Shown here: positions 17,590-26,093 of the stretch, piece by piece
Numbering within the stretch: position 1 is the stretch's first letter
How the letters are laid out: the number at the start of each line of letters is the position of its first letter
Assembly: GCF_050433395.1 (NCBI RefSeq)
Contig: NZ_JBNPXH010000002.1
Location: 124,001 to 188,000 of the forward strand
Origin: Mobilitalea torta
GTDB lineage: Bacteria; Bacillota; Clostridia; Lachnospirales; Lachnospiraceae
DNA: 64,000 nt
Reading direction: 5' to 3'
Program-made: the position numbers and the translations under genes
The notes under the pieces: generated by a model
Told to the model about the DNA's origin: nothing
Database searches by the model: none
What the model saw: the letters and a program-made list of their open reading frames with translations, nothing else

Positions 17590-17979
17590 ATGAAATATAA
17601 AGCGCCGGGTACATGTCCTGTCTGCGGAGAGAAGCTCTCGATCATAAAGCTGAACTGTCCGAAATGTTCCACAATCATTGAAGGAGATTTCCATCCCTGT
17701 GAATTCTGCCGTCTGCCGGAGGAGGATCTGGACTTTGTCAAAATATTCATCAAATGCCGCGGCAGCATAAAGGACGTGGAGAAAGAACTGGGGATCTCCT
17801 ACCCCACTGTCCGCAGCAAGCTGGACTCCGTCATCCGAAGCCTGGGATATGAGACCCCTTCCAAGGAGGAGATCAAAGACCGGGAGGCCAAGGAAACGGC
17901 TAAAAACCAGATTCTCGAACAGCTTTCCCAGGGCGGGATCACAGCGAAGGAAGCGGCGGACCGAATTAGAAATCTATAG
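17590..17979 (+). CDS. DUF2089 family zinc-ribbon/HTH protein
   Basis: 129 residues. The N-terminal zinc ribbon shows CPVCGEKL and CPKCS plus CEFC, and the middle (SIKDVEKELGISYPTVRSKLDSVIRSLGY) is a helix-turn-helix resembling sigma-70 region 4. The C-terminal 35 residues (KNQILEQLSQGGITAKEAADRIRNL) look like the short helical hairpin also seen at the start of the next protein (ILEMIEKGQITAAEGMELLEAL). DUF2089 proteins are taken to be transcription regulators, so autoregulation of this operon is likely but not shown. It is the first gene of a four-gene unit. Confidence 0.88.
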   Translation: MKYKAPGTCPVCGEKLSIIKLNCPKCSTIIEGDFHPCEFCRLPEEDLDFVKIFIKCRGSIKDVEKELGISYPTVRSKLDSVIRSLGYETPSKEEIKDREAKETAKNQILEQLSQGGITAKEAADRIRNL

Positions 17980-18040
17980 GAAGCAAAGGCAGTCAATACG
18001 ACACTTGCCATAGGATCAATAAGAATAGGGAGGTAACAGT

Positions 18041-18493
18041 ATGAGTGAACAATTAAAGATTCTGGAAATGATCGAAAAGGGACAGATTACCGCAGCCGAG
18101 GGAATGGAGCTGCTGGAAGCATTAAAGCAGATCGGCGCAGAGGAGAACCGCCAGGATTCTCCGAAGCTGCCCAGGGTTATTAAAAATACGGGTAAGTATA
18201 AGTTTCTAAAGATCAGAGTCTCCTCTGACAACTCAACCGTTAATGTGAACGTGAATGTTCCCTTGCAATTATTAACAACCATTGGTGAAATAGCCACCCG
18301 GATGACAGGAGCTATCCCCAACGATGCCAGAGCAAAGATGGAAAGCAAGGGCATTGATATTACCAGCATTGATTTTTCTCAAATTATTGATGATATTATT
18401 AACGGCACCCTGGAGGATCCGGATATTATAGACGTGGAGGCCTGGTCCGAAGAAGAGAATTCTATGATAAAGGTGAAGATCTATGTGGAATAG
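18041..18493 (+). CDS. YvlB/LiaX N-terminal-like protein
   Basis: 150 residues. Residues 1-35 form a SHOCT-like helical hairpin (LKILEMIEKGQITAAEGMELLEALK) as in the N-terminus of Bacillus YvlB and enterococcal LiaX. Residues 55-150 are a conserved region with KFLKIRVSSDNSTVNVNVNVP, a helical stretch with IDFSQIIDDI and a final strand IKVKIYVE. The family takes part in the cell-envelope stress response in Firmicutes. It sits between DUF2089 and YvlD-like genes, consistent with that role. No signal peptide or membrane helix is present, so it is cytoplasmic. Confidence 0.82.
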   Translation: MSEQLKILEMIEKGQITAAEGMELLEALKQIGAEENRQDSPKLPRVIKNTGKYKFLKIRVSSDNSTVNVNVNVPLQLLTTIGEIATRMTGAIPNDARAKMESKGIDITSIDFSQIIDDIINGTLEDPDIIDVEAWSEEENSMIKVKIYVE

Positions 18494-18506
18494 GGGTTCT
18501 CATATT

Positions 18507-18797
18507 ATGTGGGTTAAGATTTATATTGACGGAACAAGGCCTTTCCGCCTTAATTTGCCCATCAGCCTGTATGCATTGAAGGAATTCTCCCAATGCCTGG
18601 CAGAGCTCATGGAACTGGCATGTTTCTTTATTCCCAATGATCTCCCTTCCCATTCATCCTTCAGACAGTGGGTGAGGGCTGGAAAAGAACTGGTTGAATC
18701 CGTGGATATCCTGCTTCAATCTTTCATGGACCAGAAAGCCTGCGACCTGGTTGATGTAAATGCCAAAAATGTTAGTGTAGCTATCAAAATACAATGA
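18507..18797 (+). CDS. Small protein resembling the C-terminal domain of the preceding gene
   Basis: 96 residues from the ATG at 18507; the frame opens 8 codons earlier, overlapping the previous gene. Family not named, but its layout follows residues 55-150 of the preceding protein: an initial strand (VKIYIDG), LNLPISLYAL against VNVPLQLL, a helix, FIPNDL against IPNDA, a helix with VDILLQSF against IIDDI, then DLVDVNAKNVSVAIKIQ against DIIDVEAWSEEENSMIKVKI. It lacks the SHOCT-like hairpin. I infer a duplication in which the second copy lost or never had the N-terminal hairpin. The two may form a heteromer. Confidence 0.7.
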   Translation: MWVKIYIDGTRPFRLNLPISLYALKEFSQCLAELMELACFFIPNDLPSHSSFRQWVRAGKELVESVDILLQSFMDQKACDLVDVNAKNVSVAIKIQ

Positions 18798-18811
18798 ATT
18801 TGGGAGGTATC

Positions 18812-19165
18812 ATGTCAAAGCTTCTATTAAAATATATATCCGCTGTGGCAGCGATCTTTCTTCTGTCCAAAGTAATTCCTTCGATTACCATTAAGAGCAT
18901 TCCCTCCCTGTTGGTTATGGGCTTCGTTCTGTTCCTCGCCAACCTGCTGGTAAAACCCATCCTGCTTTTATTGACTCTGCCCTTTAACCTCATTACCTTT
19001 GGTCTCTTCAGCTTTATTGTGAATGCCTGGACCATTATGCTGTCCGATGCCATGGTGAAAGGGATTAATATGAACGGTTTCGTGAATTCTCTCATCACCG
19101 CCTTAGTCATTGCGATCCTGCACCACCTGCTCCGGGACTCCTCAAACCGAGACTCTTCAAAATAG
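18812..19165 (+). CDS. YvlD-like phage-holin-4 superfamily membrane protein
   Basis: 117 residues with four hydrophobic helices (ISAVAAIFLLSKVIP, LLVMGFVLFLANLLV, LTLPFNLITFGLFSFIV, NSLITALVIAIL). The segment VKPILLLLTLPFNLITFGLFSFIVNAW is the hallmark of the YvlD/Phage_holin_4_2 family. Despite the name, chromosomal members are not phage holins; Bacillus YvlD belongs to an envelope-stress operon. The ATG at 18812 has GGGAGGT close upstream and is preferred over one six codons earlier. It is the last gene of the operon and is followed by a perfect palindrome. Confidence 0.88.
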   Translation: MSKLLLKYISAVAAIFLLSKVIPSITIKSIPSLLVMGFVLFLANLLVKPILLLLTLPFNLITFGLFSFIVNAWTIMLSDAMVKGINMNGFVNSLITALVIAILHHLLRDSSNRDSSK

Positions 19166-19184
19166 AATAGGCAGAGCAATGACC

Positions 19185-19215
19185 CATATGAGGGGGCGAT
19201 AGCCCCCCTCATATG
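19185..19215. terminator. Perfect palindrome between convergent operons
   Basis: CATATGAGGGGG / CCCCCTCATATG with a six-base loop. It lies between the YvlD-like gene and the AraC gene, which converge. No clear T run follows on either side, so termination strength is uncertain. Confidence 0.6.
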
Positions 19216-19220
19216 CTCCT

Positions 19221-20093
19221 CTACCCATGAAAAGACATTTTACGGTATTCTCTGGGCGACATATTTAACATTCTTCTAAATACCTTGTTGAAAAACTTGA
19301 TATCATTATATCCCACTGCCTGGGCAATTTCTGAAACGGGCCTGGAGCTTCCTGTCAGCATTTCACAGCACCTCTCCATCCGTACCCGCTGCAAGTATTC
19401 GCTTACAGTAAATCCTGTTTCCTGTTTAAACTTACGGCTGATATACTGGGGGGTAAAATGATGTTTCTTACAAAAGCCGTCCAATAGCTTCTGTCCGGCG
19501 TAATGAATCTTGATGTATTCTATCACATCCAAAATCACTGTATTATCAGTGATCCCGGAGCTGTCACCGACGATATGCCGCATCATTATGATCAGAATCT
19601 CCAGCAATCTGCACCGGAATATCTCCGTATATCCCACCTGCTTATTCCGGTACTCTCTCATCATGCCTTCCAAAAGCTGCAGCACCCTTCCGTCCTCATC
19701 CCGGAAGATGCGGTTTACAGGCGTCCTCCCCAGATAAGTCCTATAATAACGCAGCAGACAGCCATGCATCAGCTCCTCAAAGGAGATGCATCCTTTTAAT
19801 GTGTCATCAATAATCTCCGGCAGAAAGAGACAGTTAATCAAGGCAAAATCCCGGCTGGAGGTATAGCTATGAACACTTCCGTAGTCCACAATAAAATAAT
19901 CTCCCGCAGATACGGCAATGCTGTCATCATTCAGGGTGTGAAGACTGGAGCCTCCGGTTATGTAGGCCAGCTCAAAGAACTCATGATCGTGGGCCTCAAT
20001 ATCCTCCTGCTGATAGGGCATGATGATAAGCTTCTCTGCACTGTTCCTGTTCTCATATAATTCTCTTAATCCCAGAGTATGTTCTTTTTTCAT
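19221..20093 (-). CDS. AraC family transcription regulator
   Basis: 290 residues. An N-terminal cupin-type sensing domain (EAHDHEFFELAYITGGSSLHTL and AGDYFIVDYGSVHSY) is followed by the two helix-turn-helix units of the AraC/XylS domain (residues 190-290; YISRKFKQETGFTVSEYLQRVRMERCCEML and ISEIAQAVGYNDIKFFNKVFRRMLNMSPREYRK, with SEIAQAVGY written here in family form; the sequence has VSEIAQAVGY). It is divergent from a GH78 rhamnosidase gene with 199 bases between, so it probably controls that gene in response to a plant-derived sugar. A sigma-A promoter for it is visible in the gap. Confidence 0.9.
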   Translation of the reverse strand: MKKEHTLGLRELYENRNSAEKLIIMPYQQEDIEAHDHEFFELAYITGGSSLHTLNDDSIAVSAGDYFIVDYGSVHSYTSSRDFALINCLFLPEIIDDTLKGCISFEELMHGCLLRYYRTYLGRTPVNRIFRDEDGRVLQLLEGMMREYRNKQVGYTEIFRCRLLEILIIMMRHIVGDSSGITDNTVILDVIEYIKIHYAGQKLLDGFCKKHHFTPQYISRKFKQETGFTVSEYLQRVRMERCCEMLTGSSRPVSEIAQAVGYNDIKFFNKVFRRMLNMSPREYRKMSFHG

Positions 20094-20142
20094 TCAGGTT
20101 AAAATCACCCCCTATATTAGCAATAAACAGGTGTTTTATTTT

Positions 20143-20171
20143 ATCATATTCTCTGCTATCCTTAAAGTCAA
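20143..20171 (-). promoter_or_regulatory. Sigma-A promoter of the AraC gene
   Basis: On the minus strand: TTGACT (20171-20166), 17 bases, TATGAT (20148-20143). The start would lie near 20136, about 43 bases before the gene. Confidence 0.65.
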
Positions 20172-20292
20172 CAAGGAAATAATTATTTATCAATACGGAG
20201 ATGTTTCCGTTGAATCATCAAAGATTTTTTAAACACAGATTTGTTCCTGCATCCTGGAAAAACAAGGCTGTGAGAAAGGAAGGATTATCATT

Positions 20293-22458
20293 ATGGAATG
20301 GAAAGCAAAATGGCTGAAACCGGCAGCTGACATGGGTGATGTAAGCCCACTGTTTATGAAGAGTTTCCCGGCCCAGGGCAAGATCCGGGAGGCCAAATTA
20401 TTCATTACAGCTCTTGGCGTATATGAGGCAGAGCTTAACGGAGTGCGAATCGGCAATTATGTGCTGGCACCGGGCTGGACCACTTATACCAAGAGGCTCC
20501 AATATCAGGAATATGATGTTACGGATTTACTGAAAGGGGATAATCAGCTTCTGGTAACCGTAGGAAAGGGCTGGTATCGAAGCAGACTGGCCTGGCCCGG
20601 CGCCGATGTGCAGGATCATTTGCGCAAAATGCCCGCCGGACTTCTGGCACAATTGGAGCTGCATTACGAAGGCGGTACTGCTGCGACTATCGTCACGGAT
20701 GAGACCTGGAGCTGTAAGGAAAGCAAGATACGTTTTTCGGAAATATATGACGGCGAAACCTACGATGCTGTCTTCACCACAGATACGGTGCAGGACGTCG
20801 AACTTTTCCAGGGACCCTCTGATACCCTCATTAAACAGCAGGGCGAAGAAATTCATGAACAGGAACGCCTTCAGGCCGCACGCCTCTTCCGCACTCCCAA
20901 GGGTGAGGTGGTAATTGATTTCGGCCAGGTGGTAACCGGCTATGTAGAAATCAATGTATGTGCCAAAGAAGGTGAGGAGGTCCTCCTCTCTCATGCGGAG
21001 GTAATGGACAAGGAAGGTAATTTCTATACGGAAAATTACCGCAGCGCGAAGGCAAAGTATCACTATATCTGCAAGGCTGGCATACAGAGCTACAAGCCCC
21101 GGCTTACCTTCTTTGGCTTCCGCTACATCCGTGTAGATCAATTTCCCGGCGGTATCGAGGCTGCCAAGCCGGAGAATTTCCATGCCATTGCAATACACTC
21201 CGATATCAAGCGGACAGGTCGTCTCAGCTGCTCCGATCCTCTGCTGAACCAGCTCTTTGACAATATTATCTGGGGCCAGAAGGGTAATTTCTTAGATGTT
21301 CCTACGGACTGTCCCCAGAGGGACGAGCGTTTAGGCTGGACCGGCGATGCCCAGGTATTTGTGAAGACAGCCGCGCTGAACTTCGATGTGGAGAAGTTCT
21401 TTACCAAATGGCTGGCCGATATGGCCGCCGACCAGGAGGAAGACGGCCGGGTCGGCCATGTCATACCCGATATATTGGGACAGGGAGGCAGTGCCGCCTG
21501 GGGCGACGCTTCCGCCATCTGTCCATGGGAAATTTATCTCGCCTATGGTAACCCTCAGATTCTTGCTTCCCAATTCGAATGCATGAAAAAATGGGTCGGA
21601 TATATTACCTCTCATACCAGAGATCAATATCTCTGGACTGGTGGAACTCATTTCGGCGACTGGCTGGGCCTGGATGCTCCCTCCGGAAGCTACAAGGGCT
21701 CTTCGCGGGAAGACTTTATCGCCTCCGCCTTCTATGCTTACTCCACCTCTCTGATCGTAAAGGCAGGCCGGGTGTTGGGAGCGGATGTACGGGAATACGG
21801 GGAATTATACCACAATATTGTGACTGCCTTCCGGACCGCATATCCGGAGTATCATACGCAGACCGAGTGCGTCCTTGCCGCGCACTTTAAATTAGCCCCG
21901 GATTGTCAGGCGGCTGCGGATCAATTGGCCGCTATGGTGAAGGAATGCGGTATCAAGCTTCAGACCGGTTTCGTCGGGACACCTTATCTGCTCCACGTAC
22001 TGAGCAGCTACGGTTATGCCGAATTAGCCTATTCCTTACTGCTCCGCCGGCAATATCCTTCCTGGTTATATCCTGTTACAAAGGGAGCTACCACCATCTG
22101 GGAGCACTGGGACGGCATTATGGAAAACGGAGACTTCTGGAGCTCCGATATGAATTCCTATAACCATTATGCTTACGGTGCCGTAGCAGACTGGGTATAC
22201 GGTGTTGCTGCCGGAATTAAGCCCGTGGAAGAACATCCCGGGTACGAGAGGGTGACCATCTCTCCCGTTCCGGACCAGCGTCTGGATTGGCTAAAGGCTT
22301 CCCTGGACACCAGGCACGGCTTAATCCGTTCAGAATGGAAAAAGGGAGACGGTGTATGGCGTTATGAAATCGAAACACCGGTGAAGACCTCCGTTCTTAT
22401 CGATGGCCGCAGCTATGAGATCGAAAAAGGAATTCATATATTTTATAGCAGTCTGTAA
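20293..22458 (+). CDS. Alpha-L-rhamnosidase, glycoside hydrolase family 78
   Basis: 721 residues without signal peptide, so cytoplasmic. The N-terminal part has the rhamnosidase accessory domain (ITALGVYEAELNGVRIG, APGWTTYTKRLQYQEYDVTDLL). The (alpha/alpha)6 catalytic domain begins near residue 320. It contains DVPTDCPQRDERLGWTGDAQ with the catalytic acid region, HFGDWLGLD, and GATTIWEHWDG with the second acidic residue. A C-terminal beta domain ends the protein. It removes terminal L-rhamnose from plant glycosides or pectin oligomers. The AAGGAAGG ribosome binding site supports the start. It is a single gene divergent from an AraC regulator; no transporter is linked. Confidence 0.93.
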   Translation: MEWKAKWLKPAADMGDVSPLFMKSFPAQGKIREAKLFITALGVYEAELNGVRIGNYVLAPGWTTYTKRLQYQEYDVTDLLKGDNQLLVTVGKGWYRSRLAWPGADVQDHLRKMPAGLLAQLELHYEGGTAATIVTDETWSCKESKIRFSEIYDGETYDAVFTTDTVQDVELFQGPSDTLIKQQGEEIHEQERLQAARLFRTPKGEVVIDFGQVVTGYVEINVCAKEGEEVLLSHAEVMDKEGNFYTENYRSAKAKYHYICKAGIQSYKPRLTFFGFRYIRVDQFPGGIEAAKPENFHAIAIHSDIKRTGRLSCSDPLLNQLFDNIIWGQKGNFLDVPTDCPQRDERLGWTGDAQVFVKTAALNFDVEKFFTKWLADMAADQEEDGRVGHVIPDILGQGGSAAWGDASAICPWEIYLAYGNPQILASQFECMKKWVGYITSHTRDQYLWTGGTHFGDWLGLDAPSGSYKGSSREDFIASAFYAYSTSLIVKAGRVLGADVREYGELYHNIVTAFRTAYPEYHTQTECVLAAHFKLAPDCQAAADQLAAMVKECGIKLQTGFVGTPYLLHVLSSYGYAELAYSLLLRRQYPSWLYPVTKGATTIWEHWDGIMENGDFWSSDMNSYNHYAYGAVADWVYGVAAGIKPVEEHPGYERVTISPVPDQRLDWLKASLDTRHGLIRSEWKKGDGVWRYEIETPVKTSVLIDGRSYEIEKGIHIFYSSL

Positions 22459-22486
22459 TACAAATCAAAGGATGCTGTAAAACAGA

Positions 22487-22515
22487 GGGCAGAAAGCCAA
22501 AACGGTTTTCTGCCC
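22487..22515 (+). terminator. Terminator after the rhamnosidase gene
   Basis: GGGCAGAAAGCC / GGTTTTCTGCCC stem with a short AAAAC loop, 29 bases past the stop codon. Only a weak T-containing tail follows. Confidence 0.65.
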
Positions 22516-22583
22516 CTAATCTTATGGCAAGCTTTTATGATTTCGTTTGCATTCTCGAAAGGTTTGAGTCCGCCTCTGGAACG

Positions 22584-22694
22584 TCAGACAAAGATACACC
22601 AGCGAACTCCAAATTTATCAATCAAGTCCGCCTCCAGCAAACTATAGCTGCATGGGCCTAGGGGCGAAATCATTTCCGCTTCGTCTTTTAGCAT
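22584..22694 (-). pseudogene. C-terminal remnant of a VOC/PhnB-like (glyoxalase-fold) protein
   Basis: A minus-strand reading frame right after the ABC permease stop reads MLKDEAEMISPLG, then CSYSLLEADL and the ending DKFGVRWCIFV before TGA. The 'DKFGVxW' ending is diagnostic for PhnB-type vicinal-oxygen-chelate proteins, of which it would be the last quarter. Thirty-six codons remain of about 140. It starts one base after the permease stop codon, so it may still be translated by reinitiation, but it cannot fold as a complete VOC domain. It marks an old deletion or insertion. Confidence 0.6.
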
Positions 22695-22695
22695 A

Positions 22696-25296
22696 TCATA
22701 TATTTTCGTTTTTTAATGTATCTATGGTATTTTCCTTGCTTATTTTATGCATGGAATAAAGCATGGTAGAAAATACAACTAAGAACACACTTCCCACCGC
22801 CACTATAATGCTGTCCCAGGGCAGGAAAAATTCCATCTCCACCCCGTAGCCCATGCTGCGGTAAATCAAATAGGTGATCCCGATAGAAACCGGTATTCCA
22901 AAGAGCAGACTTCGGAGGCCATATAGAAGGCATTCATAATTCATCATTTTCCGAAAGCCCTTCCTGGTCATGCCTGTAGATTTTAACATGGCGAATTCCA
23001 CCCGCCTCAGGGCAATATTGGTCGTGATGGTATTGAATACATTTGCAGCCGCAATTAATGATATCAGGACGATAAATCCGTAGGAGAAAATACGTATTAC
23101 AGTAATCATCGCCCGTTTTCCTTCTGTGCTTTCCATCATATCATACAGGCGATAAGGGGAAAGCCCTCCTTCTTCCGCCGCTTTATAAAGCCTTTGATAC
23201 ACTTCCTTATGATCTGTTGTCTTCATATACATGGAATAGGCATAACGGGCATTTTCTATACCCAGAAGTTCTAAGACATCTTCGACCTGACTCAGAGGGA
23301 AGACCACAACCAAGGACCCGTAATTATAGTTGTTCACTCCAAAAGGCCCCTTCTCCTCCGTTCTCGCGGTCAAAACAGTCTCTCCGCCGGTTTCCTGTGT
23401 ATCCTGATTCTCCGGCTGCAGATGAAATTCCACCTCCTTCTTATCAAACGCCCGGTAAGTATGATATCTTCCTTCCTCCTGTACATAAAAGTTAACCGTA
23501 TCCACAATAATTGCGGAAGGAAATTCGTCCTTGTCTTCCTCAGAATATCCTCTCTCCTTCCAGTACTCCCAAAAGGTGCTGTCATCGACAAAGAAAAGAT
23601 TTCCTGCCAGCGTAATCAATTCGTCCGCGTCAAGATTAGAATCCTGGCCCGCACCGATGTAATCAAGATACCTTTTATTTATTTCCTCCGCCTTAACCTT
23701 AATCATGGTATAAACATTCCAATTATAGCCCAGCTTCGTAACGCCTTCCACGCTTCCCAATATCCTGGCACCGTCCTCATATCCGATTTCTCCGGCATCA
23801 TCGGGATTAAAACTATAATAAATATCATATTCCAGATCATTTACCGCTGTCCTTGTTCCTTTGGTTAAATAAGTACAAAAACTGCTGGCAGAGATAAACA
23901 ACACCACACTCATGAAAAGAGAAATTACAGTGGCTTTGTATTTCTTCCTGTTTCGTTTAAAGTTTTTGGATGCTATCATTCCCTCTAAGCCAAAGATTTT
24001 ATAAACCAGAGGAGAGGTTTTCACTTTCCTGCCTTTAATCAAAATATCCTTTGACTGACGGATCGCATCAATAGCAGACACCTTTCCTGCCCGTCTTGCC
24101 GGAATATGGGCGGAGATCAGTACTGTAACAAAGCCCACAGCCCCTGCAATTACAACAGAAGGCCACGACACATATAAGGTCAGTGCCACATCCGTATTCA
24201 ATATATTTAAAAATAAACTTTCGGTGAACATTAAGGTGATTCCTATGCCTCCAATACCGGCGGCAATTCCCAGCGGTATTCCTATGCCGCTTAAAACAGC
24301 AGCTTCAAATAATACACTTTTTATGATCTGCCTTCTTGTTCCGCCGATGGAGGAAAGCAGGCCAAATTGCTTGATCCGTTCGCTGACAGAGATGGAGAAC
24401 GCATTGTATATCAAGGATATGGAACCAGACATAATGATAATAATTAAAATTGCGCCCAGGCTATATAGGGTTCTATTAAAATTGCTATTGTTGGAAGCAT
24501 TTAAATATCTTAAATAACTGCTATTAAAAGCAGCCCCTTTTTCCTTATAGTGATCTTTTATATAGGCATAGATATCCTTTGGCTTTTTCACCCGTATATA
24601 GGCATCATAAACCGTACCGCTGTCACTGTCCCCTACGGTAAGGGCCGTATATCCGGATGCGGAGTAATCCTCAAAGGATGGACGTTCATAAAAGCCGGTT
24701 ACCTTATAGGTTCTTGTCTCCCTTATTCTCAATTTCTCTGCCGCGTCGGTCTCCGGCAGCGTGCCGTCCTCCCCTGGCACAAAGGGATTTTGCTGGTACA
24801 ATATCTCTTCTCCAATGTATCTGTCCCCTATCTCTAAAGTAATCTCATCTCCCACGTGATGCATTACCCCTCCGTTATATTTCAGATGATTGGGCAGAAT
24901 AATCTCATTTTTTGAGGCAGGCATACTGCCCTCCGTCATTTTCACAGGAAGCAGTCCGGTAAAGCCTTCTCCCAGCCCATATACATAAATATAAGGCTTA
25001 TCTTCATTTATGGTGTCTCCATAAGCATAACCAATATGCTGTCCCACACCTGCCTTTACTATCTTTTCATCAGAAAGAAGGGTATCCAGTTCCCCCTTTG
25101 TCAATTGAAATACTGCTCCATGCCAGCTTCCGTCCTCGGAGATTGCATGATTGACAGAAAACCGTTGCATGCTGGAGATCAGGGAAGTAACCGCCGTCAG
25201 CATGGATACGGATAGAACAATTCCTATAATCGTAATCAGGGTTCTGACCTTATTCATCTTCAAGGTGCGAAGGGTATACTTATTCATAATATTCAT
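22696..25296 (-). CDS. FtsX-type ABC transporter permease, large
   Basis: 866 residues. Two FtsX domains are visible. The first follows a membrane helix (TLITIIGIVLSVSMLTAV), a long outer domain, and helices near residues 285-400 (ILIIIIMSGSISLIYNAFSISVSERIKQFGLLSSIGGTRRQI). The second half repeats the plan, ending with ALRRVEFAMLKSTGMTRKGF and a last pair of helices. Such duplicated permeases pair with one ATPase and often handle antimicrobial peptides or envelope signals. The start overlaps the ATPase stop by four bases (ATGA). It forms a module with the upstream ATPase and the HK/RR pair, although no large Bce-type outer domain between helices 7 and 8 is evident. Confidence 0.88.
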   Translation of the reverse strand: MNIMNKYTLRTLKMNKVRTLITIIGIVLSVSMLTAVTSLISSMQRFSVNHAISEDGSWHGAVFQLTKGELDTLLSDEKIVKAGVGQHIGYAYGDTINEDKPYIYVYGLGEGFTGLLPVKMTEGSMPASKNEIILPNHLKYNGGVMHHVGDEITLEIGDRYIGEEILYQQNPFVPGEDGTLPETDAAEKLRIRETRTYKVTGFYERPSFEDYSASGYTALTVGDSDSGTVYDAYIRVKKPKDIYAYIKDHYKEKGAAFNSSYLRYLNASNNSNFNRTLYSLGAILIIIIMSGSISLIYNAFSISVSERIKQFGLLSSIGGTRRQIIKSVLFEAAVLSGIGIPLGIAAGIGGIGITLMFTESLFLNILNTDVALTLYVSWPSVVIAGAVGFVTVLISAHIPARRAGKVSAIDAIRQSKDILIKGRKVKTSPLVYKIFGLEGMIASKNFKRNRKKYKATVISLFMSVVLFISASSFCTYLTKGTRTAVNDLEYDIYYSFNPDDAGEIGYEDGARILGSVEGVTKLGYNWNVYTMIKVKAEEINKRYLDYIGAGQDSNLDADELITLAGNLFFVDDSTFWEYWKERGYSEEDKDEFPSAIIVDTVNFYVQEEGRYHTYRAFDKKEVEFHLQPENQDTQETGGETVLTARTEEKGPFGVNNYNYGSLVVVFPLSQVEDVLELLGIENARYAYSMYMKTTDHKEVYQRLYKAAEEGGLSPYRLYDMMESTEGKRAMITVIRIFSYGFIVLISLIAAANVFNTITTNIALRRVEFAMLKSTGMTRKGFRKMMNYECLLYGLRSLLFGIPVSIGITYLIYRSMGYGVEMEFFLPWDSIIVAVGSVFLVVFSTMLYSMHKISKENTIDTLKNENI

Positions 25297-25976
25297 GGGC
25301 GGATCACCTCATCACGAATAATTTTACCGTCCTCGATGGCCAGAATGCGGTCCGCCTGCAGGGCAATGCTGTCATCATGAGTGATGATAATTAAAGTCTG
25401 GTGATACATCTGATTGGAGGTTTTCAATAACTCGATGATTTCCTGACTGTTTTTACGGTCTAAATTGCCCGTCGGTTCGTCGGCCAGAACGATGGAGGGC
25501 GCGTTCATTAAAGCCCTTCCGATGGACACCCTCTGCTGCTGCCCTCCCGACAGCTGATTGGGAAGATGGTTCTCCCTTCCCTTTAGATTCAGTATTTGAA
25601 GCAGTTCGTCGAGCCTTTTCTCATTTACCTCCCTCTGATCCATTAATACCGGAAGGGTGATGTTTTCCGTTACATTCATAACCGGCAAAAGATTATAGAA
25701 CTGATAAATCAGCCCCACTTCCCTTCTTCTGAAAATGGCCAGCTGTTCATCTCCCTGTTGATATACATCCTTTCCATTCACGTATACTTTGCCGGAGGTA
25801 GGCTTATCCACACCTCCCAGAATATGAAGAAGGGTGGATTTACCGGAACCGGAGGGCCCGATAATTGCCACAAATTCTCCTTTCTTTATGGAAAAGGATA
25901 CCCCATCCAGCGCTTTTACTACATTTTCTCCCTTGCCATATTGCTTTGTCAGATTTTCTACCCGTAGTAATTCCAT
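25293..25976 (-). CDS. ABC transporter ATP-binding protein (MacB/BceA-like)
   Basis: 227 residues from the ATG at 25976, which has GGAGGC directly upstream; the in-frame ATG at 25988 has none. Walker A is GPSGSGKST, the Q-loop LIYQFYNLLP, the signature LSGGQQQRVS, Walker B IVLADEPTGNLDR, and the switch His lies in IITHDDS. It energises the large permease with which it overlaps. A 117-base gap separates it from the histidine kinase gene and holds a candidate regulated promoter. Confidence 0.93.
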   Translation of the reverse strand: MELLRVENLTKQYGKGENVVKALDGVSFSIKKGEFVAIIGPSGSGKSTLLHILGGVDKPTSGKVYVNGKDVYQQGDEQLAIFRRREVGLIYQFYNLLPVMNVTENITLPVLMDQREVNEKRLDELLQILNLKGRENHLPNQLSGGQQQRVSIGRALMNAPSIVLADEPTGNLDRKNSQEIIELLKTSNQMYHQTLIIITHDDSIALQADRILAIEDGKIIRDEVIRP

Positions 25977-26031
25977 ATGTGCCTCCATACGATGTTTTTT
26001 GAGCTGTTCTTGACTTTTCTTTCCTTTTCAG

Positions 26032-26085
26032 ATTGTAGCACCGGCAGGTGACATACCGGTGACTGGAAAATTACAAAAATGTCAC
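26032..26085 (-). promoter_or_regulatory. Candidate response-regulator-dependent promoter of the ABC genes
   Basis: The plus strand shows TTACAAAAATGTCAC at 26071-26085, an inverted TTACA-N4-TGTCA close to the TNACA-N4-TGTAA box described for BceR-like regulators. A TACAAT -10 element lies on the minus strand at 26037-26032, with no good -35 at the proper distance. A poor -35 plus an upstream box is typical of an activator-dependent promoter. It lies between the kinase and the ATPase genes. Confidence 0.5.
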
Positions 26086-26093
26086 ATTTCTCT

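Noticed and set aside
22516..22583. Gap between the rhamnosidase terminator and the VOC remnant considered for a small RNA
   Set aside because: Only a loose ATGATTTCG/CGAAATCAT pairing spans it and the remnant; not convincing.
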